DNA of 64,000 bases, from positions 1,731,511 to 1,795,510 of the forward strand of contig NW_017264194.1 of the NCBI RefSeq assembly GCF_001619985.1. Direction: 5' to 3'. Shown here piece after piece: positions 62,404 to 64,000 of this stretch. A program made the position numbers and the translations under genes. Source of the stretch: Xylona heveae TC161 (taxonomy: Eukaryota; Ascomycota; Xylonomycetes; Xylonales; Xylonaceae). Positions within the stretch are counted from its first letter, which is position 1, and each line of letters opens with the position of its first letter. The notes beneath the pieces are model-generated. The model saw nothing but the letters and a program-made list of their open reading frames with translations. It ran no database searches and was not told the origin of the DNA.

Positions 62404-62800
62404 GCTTCGGCTTCGCAGCCACTATCCACTGCGACTGCATTTGCTCTCTAGTTCTTTTTTCGGTTCATGATATATCCTGAGCATTGTCGAATTTGATGTC
62501 TTGGTCATGGCATAGAGCGCATAAAATACGGAGTTGGGTCGATAGAATAGGGATCGATAAATCTTGAAGTAAATGGGTTTTAGCGGGGTTTCGGTATTCT
62601 CTCTTAATGATTTTAGAGCAGTATTGGTTCGGATATTCCTAATGCCATATATTTCTCCAGCAGCATTGAAGTCAGCACACTCTGACTTCCTTGTCCCCCC
62701 CTTCCCTTTTGTGATGCAGGATGATAAATCACTGCAAGAAGAAAATGTCCAGGCCCTCTAGGGGACTCTTTCGACCGTTTTAATTGCAAAATGCGCTTCC
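62404..62800. other. Intergenic region between the F-box gene and AIM41 (3' ends)
   Basis: 397 bases between converging genes. No gene is supported. Confidence 0.6.
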
Positions 62801-63385
62801 TCAGGCTAACGTGCCCTTTACAATTTTGGCTACTTCCGCCTTCTCCACTGGTTTCCCGTCGAGCTCGCCCCCGGGACCAACTAGTCGCTTCAATACGCTT
62901 CCCATATCGGTTCGAGCTCCTTCTTCCTTGAGCTTTTCGATAACTTGGTTTACGGCGGCTCGAATCTCCTCCTCACCAACAGTCTGGATTCCGCCAGCAT
63001 AGCTCTCCAGGATAGCTATCTGTGCATCCTCTTTTTCTTTCAGATCAGCTCTATTAGCCTCGAGGAAATCCTGGGCAGCTGCCTTGGATGCCGCGGCTCT
63101 CTTGCGTAATAGAGAGAGGAGCTGAATGTCGGTCTTATAGGGATTTGAAGTCTTGGCCGCATTGGTGACCTCCGCGAGGAGAGCTCGTAAGACGTTCAGC
63201 CGCGTCGTGTCTTTCGCACGCATAGCATCCTTCAGATCAGTGCGAAATTTGGCTAGCAAAGGAGGCACTTGAGGAGTGTTCGGCGCAGTCGCATAAGTAC
63301 GCAGGTAAGGCGTGGCCATGAAGCGCAAAGGACGAGAAGTCACCGCTCGCAGGGTCGGGCATGCGGTCAATGGGCGAGAAAGCAT
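62801..63385 (-). CDS. AIM41: AIM41, mitochondrial GatB/YqeY-domain protein
   Basis: A single exon of 194 codons. The first 35 residues are rich in Arg, Ser, Thr and Ala without acids, as in a mitochondrial presequence. The YqeY domain follows, with LKDAMRAKDTTRLNVLRALL near its start and MGSVLKRLVGPGGELDGKP near its end. The domain is related to the tail of GatB of the tRNA amidotransferase, but the role of Aim41 is not known. Yeast Aim41 has 185 aa, a close match. Confidence 0.94.
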   Translation of the reverse strand: MLSRPLTACPTLRAVTSRPLRFMATPYLRTYATAPNTPQVPPLLAKFRTDLKDAMRAKDTTRLNVLRALLAEVTNAAKTSNPYKTDIQLLSLLRKRAAASKAAAQDFLEANRADLKEKEDAQIAILESYAGGIQTVGEEEIRAAVNQVIEKLKEEGARTDMGSVLKRLVGPGGELDGKPVEKAEVAKIVKGTLA

Positions 63386-63915
63386 GATTGGTTTCTATAG
63401 CAAACAAAATAATCGAAACGTGAATTGATTGAATATAACAAGGTCCGCTTTTGCAGTCCAATTGATTTGCTATTGTCTCTCTTAAGAGATTTTGAAGATG
63501 AGAATAGTTTGGATAATCAAAACTGGGAAGATCTGGGATGGTGCTGTTCCTGGCTAAGCCGGGGGTCTAAGCAACTTTGTACTTCACAGGTCTCGCCAAA
63601 ACTTCCCTGTTGGTCTGTGTACCTGCGGCCGCTACGGTTGGACCTTTTGGTTGCTACTGGATTCTGTTGGTTATGATTTATTTCTACTCTTGATCTTCCA
63701 TCTCTTTTTTCGCGTTGGCGTCCACCTTTCAACCGCTGTCGCCACGGCCATCTGTTTGTTGCAATTCCCAGTAGCTGCTCGAGCTTTGAGAGGGCTTGTG
63801 TTCGTTTCGGCTACGAAAAAGGATTGCGCCGCCTCGAGCGAGTGTCAGAGGCGTTAATTCCAAGGTCTCATCGACATCAAACCTCTAGCTTCAACCGCAA
63901 TCCGAATGTTGAAGC
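63386..63915. promoter_or_regulatory. Divergent promoter region between AIM41 and the right-edge gene
   Basis: 530 bp between two divergent starts. It must contain both promoters. No specific site is recognised. Confidence 0.45.
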
Positions 63916-64000
63916 ATGGCTTTCCAGCCGCAAACCCCCCAACGGCCTCTACCGGGCGCGTTTCTGTCAACACCGGCTTTGAATAAGCTCAATCCGACCA
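63916..64000 (+). CDS. Partial gene at right edge, possibly a nucleoporin
   Basis: The frame begins at an ATG and stays open to the window end: 28 codons reading MAFQPQTPQRPLPGAFLSTP and on to ALNKLNPT. The PQRPLPGAF.STPA style resembles the start of Nup155/Nup170-type nuclear pore proteins as I recall them, but 28 residues are too few to be sure. It is cut by the edge. Confidence 0.5.
   Translation, partial: MAFQPQTPQRPLPGAFLSTPALNKLNPT

Overview
The window looks like nuclear DNA of a filamentous ascomycete (Pezizomycotina). Eurotiomycetes is my best guess, but this is inference from gene content and gene style and no marker settles it. Supporting signs are genes with many short (about 50-140 nt) GT-AG introns carrying CTAAC/CTGAC branch sites, fungal-only families (Zn2Cys6 and C2H2 fungal-specific transcription factors, a LaeA-like methyltransferase, ERG28, AIM41), a tRNA-Thr gene with a 13-nt intron, and long low-complexity pyrimidine or purine tracts between genes.

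Layout. 1-8.5 kb: the 3' part of a kinase-like gene, a convergent MOB3/phocein-type STRIPAK gene, and the divergent zinc-chaperone GTPase gene ZNG1. 8.8-16.6 kb: a gene-poor island with an intron-containing tRNA-Thr, coding-like fragments of an apparently decayed gene, an intact eight-exon LaeA-like methyltransferase and a doubtful membrane-protein frame. 16.6-23.4 kb: KRR1, the gamma-tubulin complex subunit GCP2 and the proteasome alpha-5 subunit PUP2. 24.9-28.3 kb: a large C2H2/fungal-specific transcription factor with a 4.5-kb empty upstream region. 32.8-41.5 kb: methylenetetrahydrofolate reductase MET13, orotate phosphoribosyltransferase URA5, the ribosome-assembly GTPase NOG1 and a GNAT acetyltransferase. 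43.5-47 kb: DDI1 and RRP8. 49.9-53.7 kb: a Zn2Cys6 transcription factor. 54.3-63.4 kb: an RS-tailed cyclophilin, 3-ketoacyl-CoA reductase, ERG28, GAL7, an F-box protein and AIM41. The right edge cuts a gene whose first residues look like a nucleoporin.

Most genes are housekeeping and conserved. Three of them (KRR1, NOG1, RRP8) serve ribosome assembly. The 3-ketoacyl-CoA reductase and ERG28 genes share a 278-bp promoter and both act in the ER membrane. DDI1 and PUP2 both belong to ubiquitin-proteasome turnover. There is no sign of a secondary-metabolite cluster around the LaeA-like gene, no CRISPR, and no recognisable transposon.

I found no clearly new multi-gene system. The most unusual features are structural: coding exons of 9, 12, 13 and 22 nt in four conserved genes, a DDI1 start codon split by an intron (AT|G), and two introns that stay open and in frame if retained. 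All multi-exon gene models were built by eye. Each full-length model gives a total coding length divisible by three, which supports the splice sites chosen.
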